Of a DNA stretch of 64,000 bases, positions 1 to 10,927 are shown in pieces. A program made the position numbers and the translations under genes. Below the pieces are notes generated by a model. It saw only the letters and a program-made list of their open reading frames with translations, had not been told where the DNA came from and made no database searches. Source of the DNA: Microvelia longipes (Eukaryota > Arthropoda > Insecta > Hemiptera > Veliidae). Every line of letters begins with the position of its first letter. The first letter of the stretch is position 1. The DNA lies in assembly GCA_018340805.1 (NCBI GenBank), contig JACMZG010001911.1, forward strand, positions 33,297,214-33,361,213, read 5' to 3'.

Positions 1-404
1 GTATACTCCTGGATCTATGAAGGTAAGTAAAACTACTGCAATTATTACAACTGCTAAAATCTATTATGATTAATTTCTTCGAATACCTGAATTGTTTGAT
101 ATCTCAAAATATAGCAAAAGAAAATATAAAACTCGTTTAGCTGGCTTGCCGCCTAGGAGAAGAAGCTGATGATTGCCTCTCAATGTAAATAGGGCCCTTA
201 ACTATTGCCAACCTAGCTACTTCACTTTGAAACGCCTATGACAGTCTCCACCCAATACGGACATGGCTTGGCGGGACAGAAAAGTTGATTTCCCCTACTT
301 TTTTGGACCAAAGACTTGGCGGGGAGTATTTTACCACATAAGTGGTTTTTGGTAAGATTATATACTACTCAGTTTGTCGATTATTAAGTTAAGTTGGCAA
401 CTGT

Positions 405-461
405 TACTTTTTACTCCCAAGGGAGTAAAAAGTACTTTTTACTCCCTTGGGAGTGAAAAGT
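405..461. repeat. Two abutting palindromes
   Basis: Positions 405-434 read as TACTTTTTACTCCC, AA, then the exact reverse complement, giving 14-bp perfect arms. Positions 434-461 form a second, nearly perfect palindrome built from the same words (ACTCCC/GGGAGT). Together they form a double hairpin or cruciform-prone block. No function is assigned; it could be the remains of a small foldback element. Confidence 0.8.
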
Positions 462-1847
462 GATTCTTTACTCACTTAAATCTAGTCATTAAATTTCGTA
501 TTATATACCGTCTGGAGATAAACAAATAAGTGAGGAGTATCGAGGTGTGGATGAGTGAATGGGAGTAAGACAACCTTTACACTAGAGTAATTGAATTGGT
601 ACTGGTAGCAGAGCCAGACCCTTTCTAGACCATAGGGAAAAGCAAATATAACATTGCTCCCCACTACCGTCAAGGTCAAGCACCAGACAGTGCCATGTGT
701 CATAGAAGACATTAAGCTAATCTATCGAGCTCGGTTTTAACACAATTAAACCATTTTAAGTAGCGCAATGGTTCTAAAGAGTGGGGAGGTAGTTGAGAAG
801 GACTTATCTACCTAACCTGGTGAGGCTACTTTTCCTATTCAAATTATATTAAGTGGCCTCGAAATGCCCTCGGCGAGCCTCCCAGGCCCGCTTAGTGCCA
901 TTGAAGGCAAGGTGGTGGCTTATGTAAAATTCGTTACATAAATGGCACAATGCTATGCAATAACATATAACGATGAAAATAGCAAATTATACAACATAAC
1001 AACCTATGCTCAAGGAACTTCTTCTGAGGGATCCGAAGGCACTCAATGCAGTGGTTGCAAGGAGGCAGGAGCCTCTGTTTTAAAAATTTTCGTGGACTCA
1101 GCGTACCAGGTCAATGATGTCACAAAACAGGAATAGTCTTCCCTCTAAGATTGATTTGCACCAATAGTTTTATGTAAAACAGATTTTCCGTTCACCCACT
1201 GAATTAATGATTTTTTGAAAGAAAATGAATAAAAAAATTCGTTTAAAATAATTCTTTAACTTGCTTTATTTACAATGATCTTACTTTTTACATTCAATTA
1301 CTTTAGTGTCTCTACTTTTGTTGATTTTGTTTCATACTTTACGTCAATATTTCGTATTTTATTTTAAGAATAATTTAAAACATTTAATAATTTATTTCCC
1401 TCTTCAAAATACTCTTGAGAACTTAATATTTTTCTTTATATTTCATCTTTCTTTATAGTATTAATTCTAAATATTTTTATTTCAATTTATTTATTCTTTA
1501 GACATTCTTTTTTTTAGGTAATATTTTATTTATTTATAATGAAATAGACATTTATACTGCTATAAGAAGTTTCCAAATCACAGCTGTCAAAGAGGATTTT
1601 TTATTGATTTACTTCTCTGTTTAATGCCCAAAAAATTATAAATTAAATTAAATTTCTCAGAAAATGAAAAGATAAGCAGCATTTTTAAAGTTAAGAATAA
1701 ATCAAATTGAAAACTTTTATTAAGCTTCCAATTTATTGTTTTTATTTAAGCATTTTAAAAAATCTGGTAAAGCTTACTTAGGATATGTTCATCCTCACAA
1801 TTCTGAATTTTCTTGGATCGTCCTTAGAATATTAAAATCCGGTTACT

Positions 1848-1898
1848 ATTTTATTCCCACAGCGATCACCAATCCTGGTACTGACTTAGCTCGTATGG
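1848..1898 (-). repeat. Small fragment of dispersed repeat family 1
   Basis: The text around TTTTATTCCCACAGCGATCA followed by GGTACTGACTTAGCTCG matches the segment just inside one end of family 1 (compare about 15824-15870 and 56555-56590). Only about 50 bp is recognisable. Confidence 0.5.
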
Positions 1899-3044
1899 GA
1901 ACTCTTCCCATTTGAGAGAATATAAGCCCATATGAGAGGATATGGGAATTCTCGTAGAGACAAAAGATCTTATATCAAAAAGGAAGACTTTTCAATATTT
2001 TTTATAAAATATGGCTTTCTGATACTAACAACACCAAAAGATTAGGAGAATTTCAATATACACTCCTGGAGTCCTGCCATTAAGACTTAAGGTGTCTGCT
2101 GCTTAATGATAATTTTTTTGTGTTTAATTAACATGTGCCAACGCTCCTAGAAGTTAGACAACTCTCTTGTTTAGATATAGATTAACCTAATTGTAGCGAA
2201 TTTTTATTTATAAAATCTCATTAGATTTTCAATAGTAGAAACTTTTTTTCCAAAAATCAAAACTTGGTTTCCATAAGTAATGATTGAGAAGAGTCTCCCC
2301 CATTATTTGAGAGTTTACAAAAAAGCCCTATTAGTTTAAGAGTGAAATAGTTTTCACGATAAATCTTTTACACAAGTTTTAGTTCTTTATATTATTTGAT
2401 ACATCCAGGTTTTGCAAAACATTATTAGTTGTATTCATTAGTTTGTGTATTTATTAATGAATGTTTATTATTAATTTTAAAAATGTTAGATCAAAGTTAC
2501 TTTGCAGGATAAATATTCTCCAGGGTGAATATTTATATAGAGTTTTTATAGTATAGAGTTTAGGGTGAAAATTTCTTAAAAAGGCATTTTATTTTTTATC
2601 TTACTATAATTTCAGCTAACTTTGACAATTTTTATTTATCTTGTATCCATGTTCTTTAAGTTGAACACATCAGCTGAGCTGTTCTTTTGTAGCCATTTAT
2701 TTTTTCATTACATACAGTCGCATGCTGTATAAAAGGGATATAGTTTTTGTTAAAGGGCACAAAGAAAAGACTTCTTTGGAAGGCCATAACAAGTTCTGAA
2801 AATAAGATCAAAAGTTTCCATGTTCTTTTTCTTTGGTACTTATCCTTCACTCTATTATTTATTAATGTTATATTTCTTTTGTAAGGAATAAAATTTATGT
2901 ATTTTTTTTAAAAGAAGGATCAAAATAAGAAAGTTTGAGCATTATTGCTTTAACTTATTTGTTGTATAATACAATGAATAGAAAGAGTATTGATCTAGCA
3001 TTAGTATAGAGTTTAACGTTCTTATTTAAATATTATTTTTCTTT

Positions 3045-3190
3045 TTCTTTTGCTTCCCAACCTTCTAAAAGGAGAAAAAGCATTGAATTAGCAAAAATGT
3101 AACAACCAGCATGTCAACGTTTCAGCACCTACAGATCCTAAAAATCAAAAAAATTGGTGTATATATGTTAAATGACGTCACTTCAAACTT
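3045..3190 (+). repeat. Dispersed repeat, copy 1 (partner at 11569-11740)
   Basis: This stretch and 11569-11740 share words in the same order: TTTTGCTTCCC, then CTAAAAAGA-like, then AGCAAAAATGTA, then CGTTTCAGC.CCT.CAGATC, then a GTCA-containing segment. They are direct copies of one old repeat lying on either side of the BEL insertion. The family is not identified. Confidence 0.5.
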
Positions 3191-3871
3191 TATAAAAATA
3201 GAAAAATATTTTTTTTATGAAAAGTGTTAAATTTTTGGTGATTATACTAATCACCAAAAATGTAAAAGTTTAGTCGTCGACTCTTTGGACTTAATACTCG
3301 ATGTAGAACACTGTTTTTATCTTTGAAAAAAGCATGGATATTAAAAACGTTAATACCCTGATGATATTTTAAAAAACTACTATTTTAAATTACTCCTTGT
3401 ACTTTTTCACAAAACATACTCACACATGTCATCTTACCCTCGCTACAATTCAATCTCTCGGCTTCGTCTCGGGATTGAACTATATTTTCCTCTAAGTTAT
3501 AAACCCCTGGGCTTAATCACTTTGCCCTAGTGCCTATGGAACCAACAAAATGCTTGGGAGTAATAACTGTATTTCCTCCCAGGGTGTGTATGTGTAAATA
3601 ACTGATATCAAATCGTGATTTTGCTATTTCTTGTTTCCTCTTTGACCCATATCTAAGACCAAAACAAAAGTTGTGTTCAAGTAGTTCCCAATGAATATAA
3701 ATTTTATATTTTCTTGAGAATAATTATGTTTAGCTAATAGGGACTTAAGAGAAATTTAATTTCGCAAAACACAGAGCAATGAAATAATAAAATCTAAATT
3801 TTTGTTGTAGGATGTGTTAAAAGTCTAGTTATACTTTTATTATTGGTTGAAATGTTTGTTTTCTTATTTTT

Positions 3872-3876
3872 GTTTC
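3872..3876. repeat. Target-site duplication, left (GTTTC)
   Basis: The five bases GTTTC immediately precede the left LTR and recur immediately after the right LTR at 11123-11127. This is the direct mark of an integrase-mediated insertion, and 5 bp is a size usual for BEL/Pao elements. Confidence 0.9.
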
Positions 3877-4072
3877 TGTTTAATGGTAAATAAAAAGGCG
3901 AAAATTAATTACGAAAAGAGAACTGTAATGGTATTAATTCACATTAAACATTGGGGAAAGTCCGAGAGAACACTAATAGGACAAAAACTAGATAAGAGTA
4001 GAGTTAGATCCTAAGGGAGTGGGGACGCCTGGATAGTGGGGATCACCCATCTGAAGCTTAGCGGCTTCAACA
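3877..4072 (-). repeat. 3' LTR of the BEL element
   Basis: This 196-bp repeat reads TG...CA on the plus strand and matches 10928-11122 base for base except for one extra C (ACCCAT here, ACCAT there). In element orientation it starts TGTTGAAGCCGC and ends CCATTAAACA. Confidence 0.95.
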
Positions 4073-4083
4073 TCCCGCCACCC
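4073..4083 (-). other. Polypurine tract of the BEL element
   Basis: On the minus strand the 11 bases GGGTGGCGGGA sit directly against the start of the 3' LTR, where the plus-strand primer for reverse transcription is expected. It is purine-rich with one T and one C, so it is an imperfect PPT. Confidence 0.7.
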
Positions 4084-4092
4084 GTTGAATCG

Positions 4093-4279
4093 TTACGATT
4101 TAACATAATCTTCTGTTGGAAGAGGGCATAAATTATTTATGCTGCGAGTAGTAGTAGCTCCAGTAGCAGTTTTTACAGTTGCGACACGTGCAATACTATC
4201 AGTTCCAGGATGAATTTCTTGTATTCTGCCAAGAGCCCATTTTAGCGGAGTAGGTTGGATTCCTTGATTAGTACCAAAA
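4093..4279 (-). pseudogene. C-terminal tail of BEL pol, out of frame
   Basis: Downstream of the stop at 4242 a second frame encodes the tail expected for BEL integrases: TPLKWALGRIQEIHPG, then VATVKTATG, then NNLCPLP, ending at a TAA read from 4095-4093. A one-base shift in or near the A4 run at 4276-4279 separates it from the main integrase frame. In relatives this tail is the C-terminal domain after the DDE core. Confidence 0.85.
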
Positions 4280-6340
4280 CGCCAGGTTTTAGGTTGTCTT
4301 CTGGCTTAATCCATTTTCTTTTTTGTTGGAGATTATTTAGGTACTGTTTAGTCCATTGTTTCCAAAATTCCTTTTGGAGAGATTGTATAAGTTGCCAACG
4401 TCGCAATAAACTAAAATTCTTAGAAGAACTTTGTAAGATGTCAGGTATTGAAGTAAGAGGTCTAAGATTTAAAAAATGGGCAGGGGTAAGTATATTAAAA
4501 TCTGAGGGATCTGAGGAACAAGAGTAAAGAGGTCTGGAATTTAAGATCCCTTCAATTTCAATTAATAAAGTGTTTAACTCTTCAAATGTTAATAAAGAGT
4601 TTCCTACCACACGCTTTAAGTGGTATTTAACCGATTTTACATTCGATTCCCATAGTCCTCCGAAATGGGGAGATTTAGCCGGTATAAATGACCATTTTAT
4701 TTGATCATCATTAAAATAATTTTGAACAGAACTTTGAAAGGATTGAGAATTTATAAGATTGTACATTTCTATCATGAGATTTTTGGCTCCGACAAAATTT
4801 GAACCGTTGTCACTCATCATAGTAGCGGGTTTTCCGCGACGACTAATAAAACGTCGAAAAGCGGCTATAAAATTTTCTGTGGTTAGATTACTAACAAGTT
4901 CAAGATGGATTGCCTTAGTAGATAGGCATATAAAAAGGCAAATATAAACCTTTATAGCTGGTGCATTCCTGCGGGTAGATTCTTTCATTTGAATCGGACC
5001 TGCGTAATCGACGCCAGTATCATTAAATGGCCAAGGCGCTGGATTAACACGCACAGAAGGAAGATCTCCCATAGCATAAGATGCTGAGCGAGGATTTACT
5101 CGAAAACAAGTATGGCAGTTACGGTAAACTTGTTTGCAAACATTCTTTCCATTTAATGGCCAGAATTGTTCACTGATTAAAAAGAGCAAGGAATTAGGTC
5201 CCAAATGCTTATGTTTTAAATGGAAGTGCTGGGCTATAAGCTTGGTCACAATATGTGAGCCGTCTAAAAGTATGGGGTGCTTTGAAGAATACGGAATGTT
5301 TGCCTTTTCAAGACGTCCTCCAAGACGTATAACATTGTTTTCGTCCATGAAAGGAGTCAAAGACTTAAGTCGTGAGTTATGAGATATCTGCTTTTTTGCA
5401 AGTAAGAGTTTATATTCTTCAGGAAACATATGAGCCTGAATAATTCGAAAAATAAAGTTTTGAGCAGAGACTCTTTCTTCTATGGATAGAGAAGTAGATA
5501 AGATGCGCTCAGTGGGTGGAAGTCTTAAGTTATTAATATATCTCAGAAGAAAGGCAATTGTGTTAACTAAGGTTTTCCAAGTAGTAAACCTTTTAAAATC
5601 TATAATTTGGACAGATGTGAAAGTAGAAAAGGCAGAGATTCTAAGCTCAGGTACGTTGCTAATAGTTGGTTGATAATCAATTGGATAAGAGTCTGAAGAT
5701 GTATTTATTAAATCAGGGCCGTGTAGCCACAATTGATTATGCAACAATTCATCTGCATTTTGGCCTCTTGAGAGAGCATCAGCAGGATTTTTCTGAGAAG
5801 GAATAAAATTCCATTTACAATTAGCTGTGAGTTCTTGTATTTGTGAGACTCTGTTGCCCACGAAAGTACTCCATTTTTGAGGTTCACATGCTAACCATGA
5901 TAGGACTATTTCAGAGTCAGTCCAAAAATAAACATCTGAAGTAGAGATTTTAAAAACATTATTAACTAGTTTGAAAAGTTTACTAGCGAGCAAGGCTCCC
6001 TGTAGTTCAAGTCTTGGGATTGATATTTGTTTTATTGGGGCAACTCTAGATTTAGAGCAGAGTAGTTCAACAACAAAGCCACCGTTAGTATCATAAGATT
6101 TAAGGAATATACATGCTCCATATGCTTTAATGGAGGCATCAGAAAAACAATGAATTTCGAAGTGAGATGGATTACAAATCCCATAAGAACTAAATCTAGG
6201 TATTTTGAATTCATTTAATCTAGGTAGTGATTCTGTAAATGTTAACCAATCGTTTGAAATATTGTTTGGGAGAGTATCATCCCATTTCAATTTAAGTAGC
6301 CATAAATTTTGAATAAAGATTTTGGCTTTAGTAATGACTG
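4242..6340 (-). CDS. pol: BEL pol: RNase H and integrase
   Basis: A methionine-initiated open frame of 682 codons starts at 6290, and the same frame is open back to about 6340. The first part is RNase H: FSDASIKAYGACIF (first Asp), PRLELQGALLASKL (Glu), FWTDSEIVLSWL (Asp) and NPADALSRG. Next comes the integrase zinc finger (HKHLG and later CHTC), then the catalytic core with the DDE residues in DTGVDYAGPI, MSDNGSNFVGA and FGGLWESNVKSVK. RNase H degrades the RNA of the RNA/DNA hybrid; integrase inserts the cDNA and leaves the 5-bp duplication seen here. The upstream end joins the RT frame through a one-base shift at the GGCC near 6340-6343. The downstream end is a premature stop caused by the shift near 4276. 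Confidence 0.93.
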
Positions 6341-6658
6341 GCCAAGAAAACCGAGGGGGTCGTAAATTTTTGATATTTCAGAAAGAATGAAACGTTTTGT
6401 AAGCATTTGTTCTTTAGGAATGTTAATATGAAATTTAAACAAGTCAGATGCTGGTTGCCAGAAAAGACCTAAAGTTTTAGTGGCATTGTCTTCATAGATA
6501 TCAATAATGAAGTTAGGATCATCTGTGAGGTTGTTTTTTAGAAAAGTGGGATGGTTGGTACACCATTTTCTAAGCTCAAATCCACCCTTTTGAAGCATGG
6601 CCTTTAATTGTTCGAATAAAATGATAAGGTTCGTACTTGAATTTGCTCCCCCAAGCAA
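6287..6658 (-). CDS. pol: BEL pol: C-terminal part of reverse transcriptase
   Basis: This frame starts just after the RT active site (LLGGANSSTN follows the DD) and contains LKAMLQKGGFELRKWCTN, then KTLGLFWQPASDLF, and ends near DPLGFLG. That is the normal order for the rest of the BEL RT palm and thumb before RNase H. It is separated from the N-terminal RT frame by a missing base in the A4 run at 6669-6672 and from RNase H by a shift near 6340. On its own it is not a gene; it is one exposed frame of the broken pol. Confidence 0.9.
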   Translation of the reverse strand: MLGGANSSTNLIILFEQLKAMLQKGGFELRKWCTNHPTFLKNNLTDDPNFIIDIYEDNATKTLGLFWQPASDLFKFHINIPKEQMLTKRFILSEISKIYDPLGFLGQSLLKPKSLFKIYGYLN

Positions 6659-6663
6659 GTCAT

Positions 6664-8129
6664 CTACGAAAAGTTTCCAAGGACTGCTTGAGCAGCTTCT
6701 GGGTAGTAATGTGTTTCCTCTTCAGCAAGCTTCTTTAGAGTTCTAGTTGAAAGATAGGATGCGGATTTTGTACCATAAACTAATGTTACTAATTTGTAAA
6801 CCTTAATTTCCTTTTCAGGACTATCACGCCAGTAAATTAATTGAAACTGATGATGATCAGGATGCACAAGCACTTGTCTGTACATCTTTGTTATATCTCC
6901 CGTTAGAGCATAGAGATAAGTGCGAAATTTAAGAATGATTGTAAAGGCATCTTCAAGCAGATTTGGACCTTTGTGTAACAAATCATTTAATGAAAATCCT
7001 GATGAGGTCTTACTAGAGCCATCGAAAACTACACGAGTTTTGGTTGTGAGACTGTCCTTGAAGACAGCATGATGAGGAAGAAAGTATTTATTTTCAAACG
7101 AAGTTAGTTCACTGGCATTAACTTCTACCATGTGTTGAAGTTGTATGTACTCATCCATGAACTCAGTGTATTGTTTATGGAGCGTTTGATTAGAAGAAAA
7201 ACGTTTTTCCATAAGATTAAATCTTTTCAATGCTGTTCGAGAAGAATCGCCTAACAGTGATGGGTCTTGTTTGAATGGAAGTTTAACAATAAATCGACCA
7301 TTAGGGTCACGCTGAAGAGATTCATGGTAGAAAGTTTCAACTTGCTGTTCCTCTTTAGTGAGAGCATTTTGCTGAACGCATTCCTCTATTTTCCAAAACC
7401 TTGTGAGGTTATCTTCTTCTTGCGTTATGGTAAGAAATGATTTTGATTGTAGGTTAGAGGATTGAATAGACTTGGTGGAGTACTCTCCAGCAAATACCCA
7501 GCCAAGTTTAGTATGTTGTAAGATTGGAAGCTGGTTGATTTTTATTTTGTCAGGTAGTAGCAGATCATAAAAAAGTTGTGCTCCGAGCACTAGATCTATC
7601 CGGTTAGATCTATGAAAATTAGGATCAGCTAAAACAACATCAGGAATTTGCCAATCAGATATGTCAATAGATCGGCAAGGTAGTCTACCAGTGATTTTAG
7701 GTACAACCATTAGATTTATAGTGGTTTGAAATGAATTGTGTTGAGACTTTAGAATTGCTGAAGTAGTATGGTTCACTTCAGATTGGGTGCCACAAATGCC
7801 TTCCACAGAAATGTGAGTACGATGGCGAGGAAGAGAAAGTTTTTGAACTATTTGCTCAGTTATGTAGTTCCCTTGAGCTGCTGAGTCTAAGAGAATACGA
7901 GCAATTATCTTATGACCATTGGAATTAAAAATATCAACTAATGCTGTTCCTAAAAGAACACTCTCAGAATCATAATTAGCGCAGAAAGCAACAGAATTAT
8001 TAATTTGGTCTGCATCAATGTGAAGAGATGTATGATGCCGTTGATTGCAAACTCTGCAATTACTAGATTTACACTCTTGAGCTTTATGGCGGAAGTAAAG
8101 GCAATTTGAGCAGAGGTTAAGCTCATTAA
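6664..8129 (-). CDS. pol: BEL pol: zinc knuckles, aspartic protease, reverse transcriptase N-terminal part
   Basis: The frame is open from about 8129 to a stop at 6664. It begins with CSNCLYFRHKAQEC (CX2CX4HX4C) and CRVCNQRHHTSLH, which are nucleic-acid-binding zinc knuckles. The aspartic protease follows: LLDSAAQGNYI carries the catalytic Asp at codon 7887-7885, with DSA in place of the more common DTG/DSG. The protease-RT linker contains LDLVLGAQLFYDLLLP-type sequence. The RT has RVVFDGSSKTSSG and motif A in TGDITKMYRQV, whose Asp binds the metal. The frame runs off exactly before the FVDD active-site motif because of a one-base deletion at 6669-6672. A GTG at 7806 is in frame but is not a real start; the product is expected to be made as part of gag-pol. 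Confidence 0.92.
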
Positions 8130-8420
8130 TTTTTTTATTCTTTCACTAACAGACATTTTATTATATTGAGAGCACTTATAAATTAAGTGATTTTGTTTGC
8201 AAAGAAAACATGTAATAATTTTATCTTTGTCAGAATTTTTAGTAGGAAAGCTTGGAGTAGATTGTGTAATTGTTGGGTTTTTTAGATTCTTGACTATGAG
8301 AGTGAGAAGCTTTGTAAGTATGACTTTTAGAAGAAAAGGTTTTTTTTATAATTGTTATCAGACCCTTTGTTCAGGCTAGGTCTATCATCCCTCTTCTTAT
8401 CATCTGTTGATGAAGAGATT
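8130..8420 (-). pseudogene. gag: BEL gag C-terminal linker and first zinc knuckle, multiply frameshifted
   Basis: Between the stop of the long gag frame and the pol frame, the minus strand encodes a polar Lys/Asp/Ser-rich linker and then CFLCKQNHLIYKC (CX2CX3HX4C), a gag zinc knuckle. Reading it needs frame changes at about 8446-8448 (G3), 8340-8347 (T8), 8275-8283 (T6 beside G3) and 8130-8136 (T7). Every one lies in or next to a homopolymer. This is a damaged continuation of gag, not an independent gene. Confidence 0.85.
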
Positions 8421-9881
8421 TCAAGAATATTTATTTGTTTGATAAGGGAAATTTTCTAAGTCACAGAGTCTTGGAATTTCTGAGTCATTGTGCACTTCTT
8501 CCCATTTCTTTGAAGTAATTTTATCTAATTTAGATTGTAGTAATGGAACTAGAATGAAATTGGCTTCTTCAGTATTATATCCCATAGATTGGAGAGCTCG
8601 CACTTTCTTGCAAAACTCAGTTGTAACTAAATTTAACTCTGAAATATTTCTAGATTTCATCTTACTCATATCAATAATGTCCTTTGATAAACTATTGGAA
8701 ATAAGATACTTATTTTCATACCTAGAGATAATTATATTCCAGGCAATGGAATAATTCAAATCTGTATTCTGTAGACTTTGAATAAGGTCGTAAGGGGTAC
8801 CTGAAAGACATGATTTTAAATGCTGTAGTTTTATTGCTGGTGTTAAACCTTTGTTACTGTCGATCATGGAGATAAAATTATCCTTGAACGCCATGAATTC
8901 GGAAAATTTGCCATTGAACTGTGGAAAATTTATTCTTGGAAGTCTAAATGAAGCAGCAGCATTTAGAACTTGCTCGTTAGGAGCATTGAATAAAGGTGAA
9001 TTTATAGACTGTGTCACTGATGTAACAGGAAGCTGAGAAAAGGAGGAGGATGTAGACTCAGAAGTTGGTAAATGTAGAAATTGAGTTGTATTTGTATACG
9101 AGGGATGAGTAATAGAAGAAGAGTAAATAGGAAGTAATTGATGTTGAGTAATAGGAATAAAATAAGGCTGAGAGGCTGATAACAGTGTAGGATTATTCGG
9201 GTGTGCTTGTTGAGAAACAGAAGTGTAAGTTTGATCATTTATAGTTGTTAAGGTGTAAGGCTGTGATGGTGGTGTAAAACCATGGAAAGATTGAGACATA
9301 GATGCGTGGGAAAGGGGGGTGGCAGATCCAGCAGGAGGTTGAGCCACCGTTGAAATTGCGGGTTGAATGCGTGAAGAAAGAGGAGTGCCAGAAGCCATTG
9401 TGCTTATGATCTGATTAGAAATGGGAGTTGTAATTGAACTTAAAGGTATACTACTAATTTGAGTGCATGGCACATCTGAAATTTGATTTGTAGAAATAGA
9501 AACTGAAGTGGCTAGTGAGTCAGCAATTCCAGTGCTTGGTATCTCAGGAACACTGGTAGAAAGTTGCAATTTAGAATCGGCAGGAGAGTTAGATTTGTTC
9601 TTGAAGGAATTTAATTTAGACATTGTAGTATAAAATTTCTCCTCAAAAGATGCCCATTCATTATTCAGCTCATCTTCGCTTATAGAAGATGAAGCCAAAC
9701 TGTTCTGAATTTTAGAAAAATTAGACCAAGCTTCTTCAAGCTTTTTTATTCTAATTGGAATTTCGCTTAGATGCGATTGGTTTGTGATATCAACAGAATT
9801 AGCGAAACTTTGAATTCGTGTGATAGCACTTTTAACTATGCCTCTTTGTTTAATAAGTTCTTTTTCCTTTTGATCGGCCAT
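8421..9881 (-). CDS. gag: BEL gag protein (Pao/DUF1759 type)
   Basis: This 486-codon frame starts with ATG at 9881 (MADQKEKELIKQRG). Residues 1-100 are an alpha-helical region rich in charged residues, as in Pao gag N-termini. Residues about 100-300 form a low-complexity Ser/Thr/Pro/Gln-rich spacer. From about residue 300 the conserved DUF1759-like block appears: LPRINFPQFNGKFSEFMAF, then KLQHLKSCLSGTPYDLI and AWNIIISRYENKYL. Gag forms the virus-like particle in which reverse transcription occurs. The frame stops at 8421 inside the conserved region that normally continues to the zinc knuckles, because of a shift at the G3 near 8446. Confidence 0.92.
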   Translation of the reverse strand: MADQKEKELIKQRGIVKSAITRIQSFANSVDITNQSHLSEIPIRIKKLEEAWSNFSKIQNSLASSSISEDELNNEWASFEEKFYTTMSKLNSFKNKSNSPADSKLQLSTSVPEIPSTGIADSLATSVSISTNQISDVPCTQISSIPLSSITTPISNQIISTMASGTPLSSRIQPAISTVAQPPAGSATPLSHASMSQSFHGFTPPSQPYTLTTINDQTYTSVSQQAHPNNPTLLSASQPYFIPITQHQLLPIYSSSITHPSYTNTTQFLHLPTSESTSSSFSQLPVTSVTQSINSPLFNAPNEQVLNAAASFRLPRINFPQFNGKFSEFMAFKDNFISMIDSNKGLTPAIKLQHLKSCLSGTPYDLIQSLQNTDLNYSIAWNIIISRYENKYLISNSLSKDIIDMSKMKSRNISELNLVTTEFCKKVRALQSMGYNTEEANFILVPLLQSKLDKITSKKWEEVHNDSEIPRLCDLENFPYQTNKYS

Positions 9882-10906
9882 AGTTGAAAGTAGTAATGCG
9901 AATAGAAATTAATAGAGATATTAATAAGATAGAATAATCAAAACATTCGTATATATAAAATTAAAAATGAGAAAATTTTATAAACGAAAATAAAGAAATC
10001 GTAAACAAGCCGAAAAGAAACAAATGAAAACGAACTATTTATAATAAATAAATAAATTATTAAAGCAATAATTTTAAGCGATATGATATCGAAAAATATT
10101 TAAAATAAATTTGAAAATTAATGTACGTTTGTAGAAATCAACAAAATATACGAAATTATTCGATAAATTTTTATTATTGTTTGCGTATGCAAAAAAGTAA
10201 TTTGAAGTAAAGAAATTCGTTTTGATTGAAAGTTAAGTAAATAATTAACATACACTCGATTACGACTAAAATAAGTGATGTATACAAAATTTGTGAAGAA
10301 ATATTTTGATTGTAAATAAATAAAAAATAACACGGAGAGAAACACTTTAGTTAAAGAAGTTATAAAATTAAAGTTAAAGACAAAAATCTGTTTAGTAGAG
10401 CAAAGGTCAATGCTTGAAAGGGCGGGAAATCTAAACAAACAAGGGAATACTGAAACCTTGACCTTGGTTCTGAGTGAAATACCTGAGACCTGACAGTAAA
10501 TAACTTTGGTGAAAATAATGATAAGTTTTCAATCTTGAAGTATTAGTTTGTTTAAAAAAAACAGGCTAAAAATTAGTTCGGAAATCTTCGAAACAATAAC
10601 TTTTAACTTCGACTCTTAAAAGCAAAATAAATAACGCCCACGAAATCGGAAATCTTGAATGAAATTACACCCACGAAAAACTTCTTGAAAGGCTATTTTA
10701 ATAAATTGAAATTTAAGTCTAAAGTTGTAAATGTAATCGGAAATCTTGGTAGTACGCTTCGTAATCGGAAATCTTGACAGGAAAAAGTTCGTAATTATAA
10801 AAAGTGTGAACAACAAACACTAGAGTTTAATTGAAATAATTAAGAAACTTATTTCTCGGACTTTATAAATAATTTGATAGAAAATTGAAATAAAAGTGTC
10901 CAAAAA
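9882..10906 (-). other. BEL 5' leader
   Basis: About 1 kb lies between the PBS and the gag ATG. It is very AT-rich and has no long conserved frame. Open frames inside it (for example 10118-10438) are Phe/Ile/Tyr-rich chance frames. Repeated short words such as CGGAAATCTTG occur several times around 10560-10780. Confidence 0.7.
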
Positions 10907-10924
10907 TAATCCGGCGTAGGACCA
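10907..10924 (-). other. Primer-binding site of the BEL element
   Basis: On the minus strand TGGTCCTACGCCGGATTA begins three bases inside the 5' LTR. TGG is the complement of the CCA tail of a tRNA, and the rest looks like the complement of a tRNA 3' acceptor and T arm. I cannot name the tRNA from memory with certainty. Confidence 0.75.
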
Positions 10925-10927
10925 AAA

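Larger units (their letters stand above)
1..3871. other. AT-rich non-coding DNA upstream of the BEL element
   Basis: No convincing gene was seen. A 64-codon open frame at 942-1136 (+) lies in a slightly GC-richer patch (about 880-1140), but it shows no family motif and I do not call it a gene. The stretch contains a palindrome pair near 405-461, a short family 1 scrap near 1848-1898 and a dispersed repeat at 3045-3190. The rest is low-complexity AT-rich sequence. Confidence 0.6.

Noticed and set aside
482..712. 76-codon minus-strand frame
   Set aside because: No family motif, near palindromic repeats, and length expected by chance.
942..1136. 64-codon plus-strand frame in a GC-richer patch
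   Set aside because: No recognisable domain or splice context; kept only as a remark.
4255..5673. Several plus-strand frames opposite the BEL integrase and RNase H
   Set aside because: Shadow frames of the minus-strand pol coding sequence.
8488..9238. Frames on both strands overlapping gag
   Set aside because: Shadows of gag, with low-complexity Leu/Ile/Phe-rich translations.
10118..10816. 106- and 66-codon frames in the BEL leader
   Set aside because: Phe/Ile/Tyr-rich translations of AT-rich leader DNA without conservation.
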